Below the pieces are notes generated by a model. It was given only the letters and a program-made list of their open reading frames with translations, was not told the DNA's origin and did no database searches. From Pomacea canaliculata (taxonomy: Eukaryota; Mollusca; Gastropoda; Architaenioglossa; Ampullariidae), in NCBI RefSeq assembly GCF_003073045.1, contig NC_037593.1, positions 4,083,525 through 4,147,524 of the forward strand: a stretch of DNA of 64,000 bases, read 5' to 3'. Position 1 is the stretch's first letter. Each line of letters begins with the position of its first letter. Below, one piece after another: positions 60,601 through 64,000 of this stretch. The position numbers and the translations under genes are program-made.

Positions 60601-63287
60601 TGTTGTCTTCTGCTCCTTGTTTCAGACTCAAATGTGCGTGTGGCATGTTTAACATGCCTGGGAGCACTGGTCAGTCATCAGCCTCCTCTCATGGAGGTCT
60701 ATCACATCATCAATTCCCCCACACCTCCCATTGGCATCACACGATATTCTTCAGCCACTTTAGAGTCAAAAGGCATGTCAGCAACAGCTGCTGCGACATC
60801 CAGTCTGATGTTGCTACCTGGTCCAGATTGTGGCATGTCACCAAGTGCATGTTCAAGTGATTCTGGAATTGACTCTCAGAGTACAGCATCACCATCTGGT
60901 TCTGCAGGGGACAGTAATGGAAGTACAAGTGATGGCATGAGCACAAGGTTTGTGAATCCAGTAGGACTGGACAGCATGGGATCATCAGGACCAGACACTC
61001 CTTTGTTGGCAGCTTCTCCTGGGACTCATACACCCGTCTTTTCTGATCAGGTCTGAGATAGATGATAGTGTGACTTTCTACTTTATAATTTATAGATCAA
61101 GAATTTTGGAGTGGAGTATATGTGTGTGTGTGTGTGCATGGGCACCTGCATGCTAGTCACATTCACAGAGCAACATTCATTAAGTTTATTTTTCTTTTCT
61201 TTTTTTTCTATTTTCTTTTGTAATGGCAAACAGAAATTACTTCATTGTTTTTGTTACACAATGTTTACTGTCTGAGAGCATCTTGAGGTCATTCTTTTAA
61301 TCTATCGATATCTTGTTAAAAGTTAAAAAAGAAGTCAGCTATAAATATGATAAAATGTTTGCTACATTAAAAATATAAAGTTTCCTATGTCTATAACGCC
61401 CCATACTTTAAAGATCATTAAGAACTTACTTTACACGTATTTACACAGATATGTGTGCATGCACATTCGTGCACACACATGTACACATAAGCATGAACAC
61501 TGACGAAAACAATCAATGTGCCTATTATACATGGTAAGAAAAAAAAATCTTATTTAAATTTGAATTCACAAAGACTTGGTAATATAGACCTTAGATTTGT
61601 GTTCAGCTTCTTCAAGCTCAGGCACATGAAACATCATGGCTTATGAAGCACTGCATTAGGAATGTCATGCCACGGTGTGGTGGTGTTGGTAATGGTGATG
61701 TTTACACTGATGTTGAGGATGGTGCAGGAGTGTTTGAGCCACTACCTGTGCGACTGGAGTCCTTACAAGTCCTGGCTTCTCTCACCAAATGCTACTTTCC
61801 TGTAGTAAGGTAAATGTCACATGTCAGCTGATGTAAATGATGTAAATGTGTGTTAATTGCAAGACTCTGCATGCACACACATAGACATGCATACATATGA
61901 GAGATTTAGTTTGTCTTCCAGTTCTGACTTCGAGTATTTCAATATTTATTCCCTTAGAAGATAGGATTCAGGAGAGTTCAACCCAGGTAGCTTCCCTTTT
62001 TTTTCCACCCCCCACCTCAACCCCTTCAGCATTGTGATAAGTGAAATAATTTATAGCTACCCAGTTCTTCTTGTCCCACAAAAATAAATGTGCAGCACCA
62101 TGAAATTTAAATCAGGAAAGCAAAACAGGCTATGAAAGGTGGAAAAAGAGAGGAAAATGAAATAAGAGTCATCTTTGCTGCAGTTCATTATTGTTTTCAT
62201 TCAACAGAAGGAGCATGGGTCTCATGCAGGACGTGATTCAAAAATGCCTGGAGGATCAGGACCCTGCAGTGAAGCTTCATGGCTGCAAGGTTAGAGGAGA
62301 CTTTCACTTCAGGTTCTGGAAGCATGGAAAAGTGCACAGTTTTAAAAGCAGATCTGTCCAAGCTTAGCATATGCTGCCATTTTAGTTACATTTGATTTTA
62401 GTCTTGCAAAAAGGTCTGAAACTGTGCCCTCAGCCACCCTTAAAAATCTGTAGTAATCAGGAGAACCAAATGCAGAACTATTGTTTTAAAATGATATTAT
62501 AATCAGGATAATTAAAAGATGGTTTTTAGATAGAGTTAAAAACTGTTTTAAAGAGTCTTATGGATGTTTGCAGGTGCTGGATGAATTGGTGCAAGCAGTG
62601 CTGAGGGATGTGCAGGAAATGCAGGCAGGAGCTGAACAGTCACAAACACTTACTTTGTCACAGGTTGGCAGATCTTAAAGCCCCTTGGGCTTACGGACTA
62701 AGAGCTGTCATAAAGATTAACAGTCCAAGAATTCTATATTTTGAAACAAAGTCTATTTTGTTCATATGCCATAACTTTACATTTCAAACTGGCTTCTGCA
62801 CTTTCTCATGGTAACACTGGAGCAAGAAACATAATTTTCAAAGAAATTATTTCCTTGTCAAGACTGCAACTTATTTGTTATTTATATATACATATGGAGA
62901 GAGAGTCCTATGTATGGTTTATGTTCTGTCCATTTCTGTAGGCACTGAAATTGTGGCAGATGCTTCTGTCTGGTCCTTTGGTGGAAGTATTACAGAAGCC
63001 AGGACATAGTCCCCTTCGTGCCAGTGCCTGCGACTGCATCTCTAATGTGGGTCAGGACATCTTCTCAAGACTTCCTGTGAGATTTTATCTGTTCTTTGCG
63101 TAATTGGTGTAGATGTCTATTTAATAGTTATGAAAAAAAATAAATTCCTTGTTCACTGGTACAGGCAGATACACAACAGGAATGCCTGCGACTGGTGCTT
63201 CATCTGACTGTGTGTGAGGATCGCCTAGTTGTGGCTGCTGCTGTGAGAGTGCTTGGTGTCTATGTTCTTTACCCTTGTCTCTCTCAG
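54653..63287 (+). CDS. HEATR6: HEATR6: HEAT repeat-containing protein 6, first 17 exons (continues beyond window)
   Basis: This is a large alpha-solenoid scaffold protein of uncertain molecular role; the human gene is amplified in some breast cancers. Exons: 54,653-54,820; 55,293-55,400; 55,911-56,053; 56,227-56,342; 56,614-56,728; 57,459-57,554; 57,921-58,355; 58,614-58,736; 59,255-59,331; 59,611-59,740; 60,298-60,397; 60,626-61,050; 61,607-61,809; 62,208-62,289; 62,574-62,663; 62,942-63,076; 63,165-63,287. That is about 890 codons against 1,181 in human. Family blocks are FHGMGHPITIP, SSDSEFSDTE, FGYWSSFIPD, ILKDPSPK, ALTAMLDGTKQFL, IRELHRALLQALIAE, NVPYHRLQPGLLS, VRLESLQVLASL and LGVYVLYPCLSQ. 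Oddities: exon 3 lacks one base near 56,015, which puts a TAA in frame, and intron 7 uses a GC donor. The start is the first in-frame ATG; nothing upstream in frame has an ATG. Confidence 0.92.
54846..55523. repeat. Local duplications around HEATR6 exon 2
   Basis: Two modules are repeated. A TATATATTCGCTTGC ... GAGAGAAGAAAGTGAGTG module occurs at about 54,848-54,957 and 55,080-55,174. A TTTGTATGAATTTAATAACT ... CTTATACCC module occurs at about 54,960-55,060 and 55,424-55,518. The second pair flanks exon 2. Confidence 0.8.
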
Positions 63288-63510
63288 GTAAGTGCGTTTT
63301 TTTCAGTGCATAGGGAAAGGTTTGAAAGAGAAAAGCACACAAAGAGGCACACACAGTACTGATTATGTAAAGTACATGTAGAGAGAAATTAAAAGTTGCA
63401 TAAAGTGTATGTAGAGAGACACACAGTGAAGGTTACAATAAGTACATATAGAGAGACAGTAAAGGTTATGTAAAGTACATGTAGAGACTCACAGTAAAGA
63501 TTATGTAAAG

Positions 63511-63772
63511 CAGGGGTCTCAAACACGCAGCCCGCGGGCCGCATTCGGCCCGCGAAACATTTTTGTAGTATGTTGTGCTTGGTGATTAACTCCCGCAGTG
63601 AAATTACCTCCGTTATTAGTGACAGAGACAACGTCAATGTAATAGTAATTAATAATTATAAAAACTTTATTTTAGCATTAACTGCAGTGACAGTAGTGTT
63701 CGTAAAATTTAATGAAAAAACATTTTCTTTTCGTGGTGCGGCCCGCTGACTGGCTGTTACCCCAGTATAATG
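63511..63772. mobile_element. hAT-type non-autonomous element in HEATR6 intron 17
   Basis: It starts CAGGGGTCTCAAACACGC and shares GTATGTTGTGCTTGGTGATT with the start of the hAT element at 29,980 (near 30,080 there). It is thus a deletion derivative of the same family. The right border is less clear; TATGTAAA-like words on both sides may be the target duplication. It inserted into a local repeat of TTATGTAAAGTACATGTAGA units. Confidence 0.7.
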
Positions 63773-64000
63773 ATTATGTAAAAATTTAGTAGGTTAATTG
63801 GTGTGTGGGCAGTCAAGTGTAGCTGGTTTGTGTCAAGGGTGCAGGATGTGTAAGGCAGAGCTCAGGCCCTTTTTTCCACCACCTTTACCTTTTCTGATAA
63901 ATCAGGTGTCCATTTCTGCAGGGTAGGTAGTGTCGAGTGTTTTTAGTCATCTGCCCAAGAAAACCACAAACCTGCAGCTTGCTGAGTGTTCTTATACCTA
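63773..64000. other. HEATR6 intron, nothing recognised
   Basis: No further exon of HEATR6 is recognisable before the right edge of the window. Confidence 0.4.

Overview
The window looks like animal nuclear DNA, most likely from a mollusc. The genes are intron-rich with metazoan splice signals, there are several decayed non-LTR retrotransposons, and DNA and LTR transposons are nested inside one another. The taxon is inferred from gene families and repeat types; no marker gene fixes the species. No rRNA, tRNA gene or CRISPR array is visible.

Region by region: 1-760 holds a decayed LINE with its 5' part inverted. From 761 to 21,965 the DNA is gene-poor, with simple repeats, a LINE tail, a SINE-like stretch and two weak exon-like candidates. 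At 21,966-24,325 (+) lies a three-exon gene for a small secreted, probably GPI-anchored Ly6/uPAR three-finger protein. From 24,235 to 53,788 the window is shaped by one tandem segmental duplication whose unit runs from the last exon of the Ly6 gene to intron 2 of COQ5. The left copy (24,235-27,288 plus 40,956-44,350) has the whole Ly6 gene but only a broken COQ5 (exons 3-7). The right copy (48,716-53,788) has only the Ly6 tail but all COQ5 exons. The original order was therefore Ly6> <COQ5 HEATR6>. The left copy was split by a 13.67-kb transposon nest (27,289-40,955) flanked by a 142-bp direct repeat. Three LINE fragments fill the junction between the copies (44,351-48,715).

The nest contains: (1) a modular repeat family encoding an unrecognised small basic protein with a CxxC...CxxC zinc ribbon, behind a shared AT-rich leader; (2) a hAT transposon (29,980-33,266) carrying a nested LINE tail and a deleted Tigger-like element; (3) a broken Ty3/Gypsy element (33,267-37,597) carrying a hAT MITE; (4) more copies of the modular family, one interrupted by a 1.3-kb LTR remnant.

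At the right end COQ5 (mitochondrial ubiquinone methyltransferase, - strand, 50,400-54,439) and HEATR6 (HEAT-repeat protein, + strand, from 54,653 and running off the window) sit head to head. Their start codons are 213 bp apart and probably share one promoter. Both carry isolated one-base frame breaks that look more like residual assembly errors than gene death. The strongest candidate for something undescribed is the modular basic/zinc-ribbon family.
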